Origin: Verrucomicrobiales bacterium | GTDB lineage: Bacteria > Verrucomicrobiota > Verrucomicrobiia > Limisphaerales > UBA9464 | Assembly: GCA_027488845.1 (NCBI GenBank) | Contig: JAIYBC010000030.1 | Span: 1 to 64,000 of the forward strand | Reading direction: 5' to 3' | Length of the DNA: 64,000 bases | Part shown: positions 51,053 through 60,168 of the stretch, piece after piece | How positions within the stretch are numbered: the first letter of the stretch is position 1 | How the letters are laid out: each line of letters starts with the position of its first letter | The notes under the pieces: model-generated | Database searches by the model: none | What the model was told of the DNA's origin: nothing | Seen by the model: only the letters and a program-made list of their open reading frames with translations | Program-made: the position numbers and the translations under genes

Positions 51053-51742
51053 TCAGGAAAGTCGGCGGAAGACCACCTTGGTGCCGGCGAGGATGTCGTG
51101 CAGTGCCTGCTTCGTGGGCGAGAAGGCCACCATCAGGTACCCCATTCCGAGCGGGAGCAGGCTCACGACCTCGGCGCAATATCGGCGGAAGGCGCGTCGA
51201 TAGCCGATCGGCTGGCCTTGGAGGTCGACGATCCGGAGGCCGACGAGGTTCTTGCCCGGGGTGGCTCCGAAACGGCCGTTGAAGCCGACCCAGTAGATGA
51301 GGCTGATGGGGGCGTAGATGAGCATCAGGAGACCTTGGGCCTTGAGCACGGGGACGATGTCGGGCGTGCCCTCGGCGGTGATGTCGTACTGCTTGGCGGC
51401 CAGCTCCAGCAGGTCCTTCAGCTCGGATCCCCAGGGATACAGGACCAGCAGGAAGATCATCTGGAGGAGGACCGTGTCGAAGATGTAGGCGGCGAGGCGC
51501 GGGATGAACCCGGCGGCCGGCGGTTCCATCGGCGTCGGCAGGAACGGAGGCGGTTCGATGGGCTTGGGCAGGTCCCACTGGAACTCATGTCGGTCCGCGG
51601 CCTTCAGCCAACGCGATTCCTCCGAGCTCCAGATGAGCGTTTCCGGCCCGAGCCGGCCGTCCCGCGCCCATTCGCGCAGTTCCTCCAGCGTTCCGGGGTA
51701 TTCGTGTCCGTCGGCTCCGATGAGTTTGTAGTCCGTAGGCAT
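51053..51742 (-). CDS. GYF_2-RDD membrane protein
   Basis: A 229-residue membrane protein from ATG 51742. Residues 3-50 form a GYF_2-type domain (YKLIGADGHEYPGTLEELREW, GPETLIWSSEESRWLKA). After a Pro-rich linker (55-75), an RDD domain begins with AAGFIPRLAAYIFDTVLLQ (Arg and Asp of the RDD motif in RLAAYIFD). Three or four helices follow, with ATPGKNLVGLRIVDLQG and QALHDILAGTKVV, the typical RDD end. Its function (possibly transport) is unproven. It is probably cotranscribed with the small lipoprotein, and divergent from the MoxR operon. Confidence 0.85.
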   Translation of the reverse strand: MPTDYKLIGADGHEYPGTLEELREWARDGRLGPETLIWSSEESRWLKAADRHEFQWDLPKPIEPPPFLPTPMEPPAAGFIPRLAAYIFDTVLLQMIFLLVLYPWGSELKDLLELAAKQYDITAEGTPDIVPVLKAQGLLMLIYAPISLIYWVGFNGRFGATPGKNLVGLRIVDLQGQPIGYRRAFRRYCAEVVSLLPLGMGYLMVAFSPTKQALHDILAGTKVVFRRLS

Positions 51743-52001
51743 CCTGCAGGTGGGTGGATAGAACCCGAATGGCGGTTGCGCAATACGACGTGACGGCGGG
51801 CCGGAGGCAAACCCAATCGGCGACGGTGTCCGTGCGGCGGGTGTCCGTGCGGCGCGGGACGGTGCCGGAAGATTGGGGCGAACCTTCCCGTGGACCGTCC
51901 GTACCACCGGTTCCGGAGCGGAAGCCGCCACTTCCCCAACGCTTTGTTTGAAACCTGCCCCGTTTCCCGGTGTCCTTCCTTCGCTCCCGAACCCCCACCC
52001 C

Positions 52002-53021
<1,020 letters not shown>

Positions 53022-53171
53022 GGAGAGAGTCCGTAGCCGGTGGTCCGTGGTCCGTTGGCTGGCGAAGGAAGGCCCGATGAAACGTTCGACGACCAACAAT
53101 GTGGAGTCCTGGTCCAGGTGGAACGGGGCGCGTGGCCCGCTACTCCCGACAGCCCGCCGGACACCCTCACC

Positions 53172-54059
53172 GTGAATCCTCCCCTCCAGTTCGACGCGCG
53201 CCTCCTGGCGACGGTCGAGGACCTGCCGCTGTTGGCGCGGACCATCGTGGAGGGATTCCTCGACGGCCTGCACCGCAGCCCTTTCCTCGGCTACTCGACG
53301 GAGTTCGCCAGCTACCGCCAGTACGTCCAGGGCGACAACCTCCGCCATCTCGACTGGAAGGTCTGGGCGCGCAGCGACGCGCTGTACGTGAAGCAGTTCG
53401 AGGACGACACGAACTACCGCGCCCAGATCTACCTGGACACCTCGGCGTCGATGGATTTCGGAAAGGAGGCCGCCAACAAGTTCACCTACGGCCGCCTGCT
53501 CGCCGCGGCCTTGGCGCACCTGATGGTCCTGCAGCGCGACGCCCCGGGCCTCGCCCTCTTCGGTCCGGACAGCCGGCAGGCCTTGCCCTGCGCCGCGACG
53601 CGGCACCACGCGATGGATCTCTTCGCCCTGCTCGCCAACGCCAAGGCCGGCGGCGGCACCGTCGTGGGACCGGACCTCCTCGGCATCGTGCAGGCCGTGT
53701 ATCGCCGGGGCATCTCGGTGGTGATCTCGGACTTCTTCACCGCGGAGGACGCCGGCTTCGAGCTGCTCCGCCAGCTCCACGCCCATCGGCAGGAGACGAT
53801 CGTCTTCCAGCTGCTGTCGCCCGAGGAACTCGACCTGCCGTACGAGGGCGAGTGGATCCTCGAGGACAGCGAGTCCGCCGAGGAGCGGATCGTGCACGTC
53901 GACGACATCCGGAAGGGCTACCAGCAGCGGCTCGCCGCCTTCTGCGAACGGGTGAAGTCGGAATGCCTCGGCTACGAGTTCGACCATGTCCTGCTCCGCA
54001 CCGGCGACCCGCTGGACAAGGCCCTGATGGCGTACCTCGAACGGAGGGCGAACGTGTGA
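53172..54059 (+). CDS. DUF58 protein (vWA-like)
   Basis: A 295-residue protein. I chose the GTG at 53172 because upstream sequence in this frame looks repeat-like and lacks family residues. It has the DUF58 signature GDNLRHLDWKVWARSDALYVKQFEDD (in part GDNLRHLDWKVWARSDALYV) at about 50-75. A vWA-like half follows with YLDTSASMDFG, which is the MIDAS-type DxSxS. DUF58 proteins are partners of MoxR ATPases. The gap before it (53022-53171) contains a CCGTGGTCCGT repeat phrase. It is likely cotranscribed with the MoxR gene. Confidence 0.88.
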   Translation: MNPPLQFDARLLATVEDLPLLARTIVEGFLDGLHRSPFLGYSTEFASYRQYVQGDNLRHLDWKVWARSDALYVKQFEDDTNYRAQIYLDTSASMDFGKEAANKFTYGRLLAAALAHLMVLQRDAPGLALFGPDSRQALPCAATRHHAMDLFALLANAKAGGGTVVGPDLLGIVQAVYRRGISVVISDFFTAEDAGFELLRQLHAHRQETIVFQLLSPEELDLPYEGEWILEDSESAEERIVHVDDIRKGYQQRLAAFCERVKSECLGYEFDHVLLRTGDPLDKALMAYLERRANV

Positions 54060-54144
54060 CCTGGAAAACACCCAACTCGGAACGCCCGCCGGGGAAACGG
54101 CGGACGACGGGCCACGGACAACGGACCCACAACCAGTAGCCCGC

Positions 54145-56253
54145 GTGCCTTTCCTCTTCACCAACGCCTTCCTCCTGGCCGCCCTTGCCGGCCTGGGGAT
54201 CCCCGTGCTCATCCACCTGCTGCTCAAGCGGCGGAACCAGAGGCTGAAGTTCAGCACGCTCCGCTTCTTCGAGACGCAGGACACGAAGAGCACCTCCCGC
54301 CGGAAGCTGCGGAACCTCTTCCTGCTGCTGCTGCGGCTGCTGATCTTCGCGTTGATCGTGCTCGCCTTCGCGCGGCCCTACCTGCCGGAGTCGCTGGGCG
54401 GACCCGCACGCCGTCCGCGTCGGCAGGTGGCGCTGGTGCTCGACCGTTCGCTCAGCCTGACCGCGAAGGATGCCGGGGGTGTGCGTTGGGAAGCCACGCT
54501 GAAGGTCGCCCGGGACGCGCTCGGGAACCTGGGCGACGACGACCGGGCGGCGATCGTGGGCGTTGCCGGCCGGGCCGAGGTGCTGGCGGCCTTCGCCCCG
54601 GCGCCGGTCACGCTCCAGAAGCTCGGCACCCTGTCGCCGGAGTCCTCGACGTCGGACCTCTCCGAAGGCATCCGCGAGGCCGCGCGCCTGGTGGCGGCGG
54701 CGGACGACGCCTTCGAGTCGTCCATCGTCGTCGTCAGCGACCTCCAACGTTCCGCGGTCGGATCGTTGGCGGCGGCGCCGCTGCCGAAGGACCTGCCGGT
54801 TTCCTTCCTGCCCGTCGGCGAGGCCGTCCCCGCCAACCTCGCCGTCAGCGCGCTCCAGGTGGCGCCTTCCGAGACCAACAGCCCGTTCGCCACCGTCTCC
54901 AACTTCGGCGACGCCACCGTCTCCACCACGGCGGAGTTCCGCCTGGACGGGAAGCCGGTGTGGAGCCGTGCGGTGACCCTGGTCGCGGGTGGCGCGACGA
55001 ACCTCGACCTGGCGGTTCCCAGGCTGGAGCCCGGATGGCACGAGGCGGAGGTGCGGTTGAAGGCCGGGGACGCGTTGGCCGCGGACGACGTGCGGGTCGC
55101 CGCCTTCCTGCTGCCGTCCCCGTTGCGGGTGCTCGTGGTCGAGAACCGAACCGAGGTCCGGTCGTTCGAGGAGCAGTCCTTCTTCGTGATGGCCGCGCTG
55201 GATCCCTTCCATGGCGGCACCAACGCCGCGACCGGACGCTTCGCGCTGGAACAGGCACGACCCGGGACGCTCGCCCAGAAGCTGGCAGCCGTCCGCACGC
55301 CGGGTGCCGGTGGAGACCGCGCTTGGGACGCCGTGGTCCTGCCCGCGGTGAAGACCCTGCCGCCCGAGGCGGTGACGGCGTTGTCCGCCTTCGTGAAGGC
55401 CGGTGGCGGCCTCGTCCTCTTCGGCGGCGACAGCCTCGCTTCGTCCCGTTTCAACGCCGAGTTCGCGGGACTGCTGCCGCTGCAGGTCGGGGAACCGGTC
55501 AAGGCGGACGAGGACCTGCCGTGGCGGCTCGGCGACTTCGACCGGAAGAGCCCGGTGTTCAACGTCTTCGCCGCGGACGGCTCGGGCTCGCCGGCAGTGG
55601 CCGAGTTCACCCGGAGGCATCCGGTGCAGCCCGGCGCCGGGGTTTCGATCCTGGCCCGGTTCGACGACGGCATCCCGCTCGTCCTCGAGGCCCGTGCCGG
55701 CAATGGACGCGTGCTCTTCGCCAACACCTCGGCCGACACCGCCTGGACCGACTGGCAGAAGCACAAGTCGTTCGTCCCCTGGCTGCTCTCCGCCGTGGCC
55801 CACGTCGCCGGACGCGACGAGGAACGCCTGGTCGAGGCGGGCCGCGAGTTCTCCCAGGGCACGGAAGTGCAGCTGCCTGCCGGAGTCTCCGCGGTCGGGA
55901 AGGAATTCACCGTGCTCGCCGCGGACCAACCTCCGCGCAAGGCGACGGGGAACGCCGAGGGGGTCGTCGCGTTCGAGGCCGGCACCGCGGGCGTCCACCG
56001 TCTGCAGGACGCCTCGGGCCGGGAGCGGCTGCGTTTCGCGGTGAACCCGCCCTCGCAGGAATCCGACCTCGCCACGCTGGACGCCGCCGAGGTCGGCCGC
56101 CGGGTGGTGCGCCTGGACGACGGGCTTTCGCCTCCGGCCGCCGGGCTTTTCGGTGCCGACCGGCGTCAGCGCGAGTTCTGGCGGCTGCTGCTGCTGGCCG
56201 CGATCGTCCTGCTCTTCGCCGAGACCCTGATCTCCAACCGCACCACCGCCTGA
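54145..56253 (+). CDS. BatA-like membrane vWA protein
   Basis: A 702-residue membrane protein from GTG 54145. The N-terminus is the double-transmembrane BatA/aerotolerance-type segment (FTNAFLLAALAGLGIPVLIHLLLKRR in part, with helices about 6-24 and 56-76). A vWA domain (about 92-260) has LVLDRSLSLTA with the MIDAS-like DxSxS. A glutamine-amidotransferase-like fold follows (about 330-560; LRVLVVENRTEVRSF, GGGLVLFGGDSL, HPVQPG). A beta domain and a C-terminal helix (LLLLAAIVLLFAETL) end the protein. Known relatives sit in the inner membrane facing the periplasm. Its stop overlaps the next start (TGATG). Confidence 0.85.
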   Translation: MPFLFTNAFLLAALAGLGIPVLIHLLLKRRNQRLKFSTLRFFETQDTKSTSRRKLRNLFLLLLRLLIFALIVLAFARPYLPESLGGPARRPRRQVALVLDRSLSLTAKDAGGVRWEATLKVARDALGNLGDDDRAAIVGVAGRAEVLAAFAPAPVTLQKLGTLSPESSTSDLSEGIREAARLVAAADDAFESSIVVVSDLQRSAVGSLAAAPLPKDLPVSFLPVGEAVPANLAVSALQVAPSETNSPFATVSNFGDATVSTTAEFRLDGKPVWSRAVTLVAGGATNLDLAVPRLEPGWHEAEVRLKAGDALAADDVRVAAFLLPSPLRVLVVENRTEVRSFEEQSFFVMAALDPFHGGTNAATGRFALEQARPGTLAQKLAAVRTPGAGGDRAWDAVVLPAVKTLPPEAVTALSAFVKAGGGLVLFGGDSLASSRFNAEFAGLLPLQVGEPVKADEDLPWRLGDFDRKSPVFNVFAADGSGSPAVAEFTRRHPVQPGAGVSILARFDDGIPLVLEARAGNGRVLFANTSADTAWTDWQKHKSFVPWLLSAVAHVAGRDEERLVEAGREFSQGTEVQLPAGVSAVGKEFTVLAADQPPRKATGNAEGVVAFEAGTAGVHRLQDASGRERLRFAVNPPSQESDLATLDAAEVGRRVVRLDDGLSPPAAGLFGADRRQREFWRLLLLAAIVLLFAETLISNRTTA

Positions 56254-56654
56254 TGTTCCCGGTCCAGACGTACCCGATCCTGACCCCGACGCCCGCCCTG
56301 GCGTTGGGCCAGGTGGTGGACTACTGCGTCCTGCCGTTGGCCGGTGCGATGGCGGTTTCCCTCGTCTTCTGGCTGCCGGCCCGGCGACTCGGACGCCCCG
56401 GGGCGCTTCGGGCCGTGCTCCGCTTCCTGTCCGTGGTTCCGCCGGTTCTCGCGATGGCCTGGCTCCTGGCGGTGATGGGATTGAACGTCTGGGCCGACGG
56501 TCCGCTCTCCGCCTTGCGAAGCCTGCCCGAGTTCGCGGTGCTCGGGATTTCCGCGGGGGTGGCGTTCGTGGCCGCCCGCCACCTCTGGAAGTCGCTGGAA
56601 GCCGCCGCCGCAACCTCCGTCTCGACCTCGGACCCCAACACAGAACCGTCATGA
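56253..56654 (+). CDS. Small hypothetical membrane protein in the vWA operon
   Basis: A 133-residue protein whose ATG at 56253 uses the last base of the preceding TGA and whose own TGA overlaps the next ATG. It has four predicted helices: about 20-42 (VVDYCVLPLAGAMAVSLVFWL), 55-78 (VLRFLSVVPPVLAMAWLLAVMG), 98-118 (AVLGISAGVAFVAA), and a shorter one. It has a polar Thr/Ser/Pro-rich tail. I recognise no family. The tight overlaps on both sides argue that it is a real operon member. Confidence 0.7.
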   Translation: MFPVQTYPILTPTPALALGQVVDYCVLPLAGAMAVSLVFWLPARRLGRPGALRAVLRFLSVVPPVLAMAWLLAVMGLNVWADGPLSALRSLPEFAVLGISAGVAFVAARHLWKSLEAAAATSVSTSDPNTEPS

Positions 56655-59356
56655 ACCCCGCCGCCGAAAACGCACGTCGCCAGCTCGCCGCCGCAGGTCG
56701 CCGGAAGGACTTCGCACGTCGCCTCGGCACCGGCGTCGCCGTCGGTTCGCTCCTCCTCCTCGCGATCCTCCTGGTGGCGTTGGTCGACTACTGGCTGCTC
56801 CTGCCCGTGGCCGCCCGCTGGACCGCGTTGGTGCTGGTCACCGGGCTCCTCGCCGGCGGCCTGTTCCGCCTGATCACGACCCTGCGTCGCGCCACCGGCC
56901 TGAAGGAGGCGGCGTTGGACGTGGAGTCGCGGACGCCGGAGGCCGGATGCGAGGTTTCCACCGCCGCGGAATACCTTTCCGGATCGAGGGATCCTTCCCG
57001 CGAATACGAGGCCGAGCTGGCCGAGGCGCTCGAGGCCCGTGCGGCGGCCCGGGTGGCCGTCGACGACGCCCCTTACAACCGGCGGTTCCTCCTGCCCACC
57101 TTCGCCGCCGGTGTCGTGGTCTTCGGCGGACTCGTCGCCTTCCTGGTTCTCGCCCCGTCCTCGGGCACCGCCTTCCTCCGCACCGCCGCCCCGTGGTCCA
57201 AGGCCAGCTTCACCCTGCTCGACGTCTCCCCGCGCGGCGGCGAATACCCCGTCGGCGGCCAGGTCGCCTTCACCAACCGCATCGCCGGACGTCCGCCGAA
57301 GTCCGTGGAGTTCCAATGGCGCGAAACGCCGTCGGCCCCGTGGACCCGCGTCCCGCTGGAAGTCGTGTCCAACACCGTCGCCTACCACTCGCTGCTCGTC
57401 GCGACCTCGGGCGTGTACCGCGTGGTCGCCGGCGACGCCGTCTCGCCCGAGTATCCGTTGACCGCCTATGTCCCGCCGCGGGTGGAGACGTTGGCCGTCG
57501 GCCTCACGCCGCCCGCCTACACGAGGATCCCTCCCAGCGAGACGACCGAAGCCGGCTTCAACGTGGTCCGCGGCTCGCGTGCGGTCTTCCGCATCGCCGG
57601 CAACGTCCCGCTGGGCGGTGCCGCGTTGAGGTTCACCAACGGGGTCGCCCAGCAGCTCAAGCCGCTCGGTTCCAACCTCTGGACCGCCGACCTCCTGGTC
57701 ACCAACGACAACGCCTACCGCTTCGACCTCACCGACACCCGCGGGCGTCCGGGCATCGACACCACGACCCATGTCGTCCGCGCGCTTCCCGACAACCCGC
57801 CCAAGGTCGACATCGCCGAGCCGGGCGAGGACATCCGGGCCGACCCCGGGGACATCGTGCCGTTGAAGGTCGTGGCCTCCGACGACTTCGGGATCGCCGG
57901 CATCCGCATCGTGTACCACAAGCTGGGCGAACCGGAGAAGGTGCTGGAGGTGCGCGACCGCCACGTGAAGGACGGCGAGACGCTGGCCGCCGGGGTGATC
58001 CGGCTGGAGGACCTGAAGCTGAAGCCGTACGAGGTGGTCGCCTACCACGCGGAAGCCCGGGACAACAACGACTTCGACGGACCCGGCATCGGGCGTTCCC
58101 CGACGTACTTCATCGAGATCACCGACAAGACCTCCCCGCCGCCGTCGAAGCGCAAGGGGCCGCCGCAGCAGCGTCTCAACCTGCTCGCGATCCAGAAGGG
58201 CATCGTGGCGGACACCACAGCCCTGCCCTCGAACGCCCCGACCAACGCGTACGCGGAGATGGCCCGGCGCCAGCGGGACGCCCGGGAGTTCGCGGAGATG
58301 TACCGTCTGAAGCTGGAGGAGGGCGGGGCTCCGTTCGCCGCGCAGGGGGCGATGGAGTCGGCGGTGGAGGAGATGGGGAAGGCGGCCAAGCGCCTGGACC
58401 AGCGCAGCCGCGGCGAGGCCCTGCCGCCGGAGGAGAAGGCGTTGGCCCACCTCTACGACGCGGTGAAGGCGATGCCGGCGTTGCGCAACCTGCCGACCCA
58501 GCCTTCCGAGCTTTCGCAGCAGACCCCCGCGGAGGCCGCCCCGAAGAGCCCCGTGGACATCGTCCTCGAGGAACTGAAGAAGAAGCCGAAGGAGACCCCG
58601 AAGCTGGCCGAGCTGGAACAGGCGTTGAAGGACGCCCGCGAACTCGCGCGCGCCCAGGGTGAGCTCGCCGGCCGCATGGAACGTCCCCAGTCGGGCCAGC
58701 CCGCCCAGGGTCAGGGCGAAGGAGAAGGCGAGGGCGAAGGCCAGGGCAAGGGACAGGGTGCCGGCAAGGATTCGAAGGAGGCCAAGGAGGCCCAGCGGTT
58801 GAAGGAGATGGCCGAGCGCGCGAAGCAACGGGAGGCGTCCGGCCAAGGACCGGGCCAATCGGATTCGAAGGAGACCGCCCAGGCCAAGGACGGCAAGGGC
58901 CAGGGAGAAGGCAAAGGCAAGGGGAAGGGGAAGGGCCAAGGTCAGGGAGAAGGCGCAGGCCAGGGCCAGGGGCAAGGAAAGGGCGAAGGCGAGGGCGAGG
59001 GCGAAGGCCAGATGGCCGAGGCGCAGGAGAAGCTGCGTCAGAAGGCCGAGCAGTTGGCGGAGAAGATCCGGCAGTTGGTCGACAAGGATTCCAAGCAGGG
59101 CCAGGGCGCCGCGAAGCGCCTGGAGGAGGCGTCCCGCCAGATGGCGGAGGCGGCGAAGGCGTTGCGTCAGGGGAACCGTGCGGGTGGCGGATCCGCCGGC
59201 ACCATCGGGGCGGCCGGCGCCAGTTCCGCCGCCGACCTCCTGGAGAAGGCGATCTCCGGCAAGCCCGAGCTGACGGACGTCTCCGCGGAGGAGGCCCCGA
59301 AGAAGTTCGAGGGCCAGATCAGCGAGTACTTCAAGCGCCTGACCCGCGCCGAATGA
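56651..59356 (+). CDS. DUF4175-like membrane protein with Gly/Gln/Glu/Lys-rich tail
   Basis: A 901-residue protein overlapping its neighbours by ATGA at both ends. Two membrane helices (about 28-48 and 58-75), a third near 155-175, and a large periplasmic Ig-like region (about 190-480) resemble DUF4175. Landmarks are DVSPRGGEYPVGG, LTPPAYTRIPPS and KVVASDDFGIAGIRIVYH. Helical segments (500-680) follow, then a low-complexity tract of GQGEGEGK type (about 683-790). Another helical region (790-901) has SRQMAEAAKALRQGN. DUF4175 proteins are common in MoxR/vWA operons; their role is unknown, possibly in cell-envelope integrity. Confidence 0.8.
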   Translation: MNPAAENARRQLAAAGRRKDFARRLGTGVAVGSLLLLAILLVALVDYWLLLPVAARWTALVLVTGLLAGGLFRLITTLRRATGLKEAALDVESRTPEAGCEVSTAAEYLSGSRDPSREYEAELAEALEARAAARVAVDDAPYNRRFLLPTFAAGVVVFGGLVAFLVLAPSSGTAFLRTAAPWSKASFTLLDVSPRGGEYPVGGQVAFTNRIAGRPPKSVEFQWRETPSAPWTRVPLEVVSNTVAYHSLLVATSGVYRVVAGDAVSPEYPLTAYVPPRVETLAVGLTPPAYTRIPPSETTEAGFNVVRGSRAVFRIAGNVPLGGAALRFTNGVAQQLKPLGSNLWTADLLVTNDNAYRFDLTDTRGRPGIDTTTHVVRALPDNPPKVDIAEPGEDIRADPGDIVPLKVVASDDFGIAGIRIVYHKLGEPEKVLEVRDRHVKDGETLAAGVIRLEDLKLKPYEVVAYHAEARDNNDFDGPGIGRSPTYFIEITDKTSPPPSKRKGPPQQRLNLLAIQKGIVADTTALPSNAPTNAYAEMARRQRDAREFAEMYRLKLEEGGAPFAAQGAMESAVEEMGKAAKRLDQRSRGEALPPEEKALAHLYDAVKAMPALRNLPTQPSELSQQTPAEAAPKSPVDIVLEELKKKPKETPKLAELEQALKDARELARAQGELAGRMERPQSGQPAQGQGEGEGEGEGQGKGQGAGKDSKEAKEAQRLKEMAERAKQREASGQGPGQSDSKETAQAKDGKGQGEGKGKGKGKGQGQGEGAGQGQGQGKGEGEGEGEGQMAEAQEKLRQKAEQLAEKIRQLVDKDSKQGQGAAKRLEEASRQMAEAAKALRQGNRAGGGSAGTIGAAGASSAADLLEKAISGKPELTDVSAEEAPKKFEGQISEYFKRLTRAE

Positions 59357-60168
59357 AACGCATCCGGTTCATCCATTGGAACGCGGAGGAGGCCATGGAA
59401 CGCACGGCCCGCCTGGTCGCGCTCGGCCATGAGGTCCTCGGCGACACCCCGCCCGAGGGCGCCTCGGTGGTGAAGGAGCTTCGTCGCGTCCGCCCGCAGG
59501 CGGTGGTCATCGACCTGTCCCGGCTTCCGGCCCACGGACGCGAGATCGGCCGGGCGATGCGGCTTTCGTCGACGCTCCGGGCGGTGCCGATCGTCTATGT
59601 CGGAGGCGACCCGGCCAAGCGGGAGATCGTCCGCGGGCTCCTGCCCGACGCGACCTACACCACCTGGGAACGGATCGGACCCGACCTCGCCCGCACGCTG
59701 GAGAATCCCCCGTCCCAGCCGCACGTGCCGCCCGACCATCCCGGTGCGAACACCTCCCGGCCGGTCACCGGAAAACTCGGCTTCAAGACCGGCATGACCG
59801 TCGCCCTCGTCGGCGCCCCGGCCCCGGTGGCGGAGTCGCTCCGCACGGAGTCGCCGGCCGGGGTTGCGTTCCGGAACGACCTCAAGGCGCGTGCCGACCT
59901 GGCCCTGTTCTTCGCCGCGGACACGGACGCCTTCGGCCGCGCCCTCCGACAGGTATCCACCCGGGCCGACCTGCCCGCGTTCTGGATCGCCTGGCCGAAG
60001 CTGGCTTCCGGGGTGAAGACCGACCTCACCCAAGGTCGGATCCGCGACGCCGCCCGGGACGCCGGCTTCGTGGATTCGAAGATCTGCGGCATCGACGCGG
60101 TCTGGTCCGGGCTGCGGTTCTCGCGGATGCGTCAGCCGGCGGTCCGGCGTGAGGAGTCGTTCGAATGA
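59353..60168 (+). CDS. Pseudo-receiver and DUF3052 fusion protein
   Basis: A 271-residue cytoplasmic protein coupled by ATGA overlaps at both ends. Residues about 1-115 fold like a response-regulator receiver (RPQAVVIDLSRLPAHGREI, VPIVYVGGDPAKRE). The usual acceptor position is kept (Asp of VIDLSRLP). However, the acidic pair near residue 12 is displaced (HWNAEEA), and the conserved Thr and Lys are missing (VYVGGD, TYTTWER). Residues about 140-260 match DUF3052 (LGFKTGMTVALVGAP, ADLALFFAADTDAF, PAFWIAWPKLAS, TDLTQGRIRDAARDAGFVDS, DAVWSGLRFSR). DUF3052 function is unknown. This fusion in a vWA operon is unusual. Confidence 0.7.
   Translation: MKRIRFIHWNAEEAMERTARLVALGHEVLGDTPPEGASVVKELRRVRPQAVVIDLSRLPAHGREIGRAMRLSSTLRAVPIVYVGGDPAKREIVRGLLPDATYTTWERIGPDLARTLENPPSQPHVPPDHPGANTSRPVTGKLGFKTGMTVALVGAPAPVAESLRTESPAGVAFRNDLKARADLALFFAADTDAFGRALRQVSTRADLPAFWIAWPKLASGVKTDLTQGRIRDAARDAGFVDSKICGIDAVWSGLRFSRMRQPAVRREESFE

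Noticed and set aside
56321-58975. Open 884-codon minus-strand frame, Leu/Ala-rich at its start
   Set aside because: Its repetitive N-terminus is the reverse complement of the Gly/Gln/Glu/Lys tract in the DUF4175-like gene.
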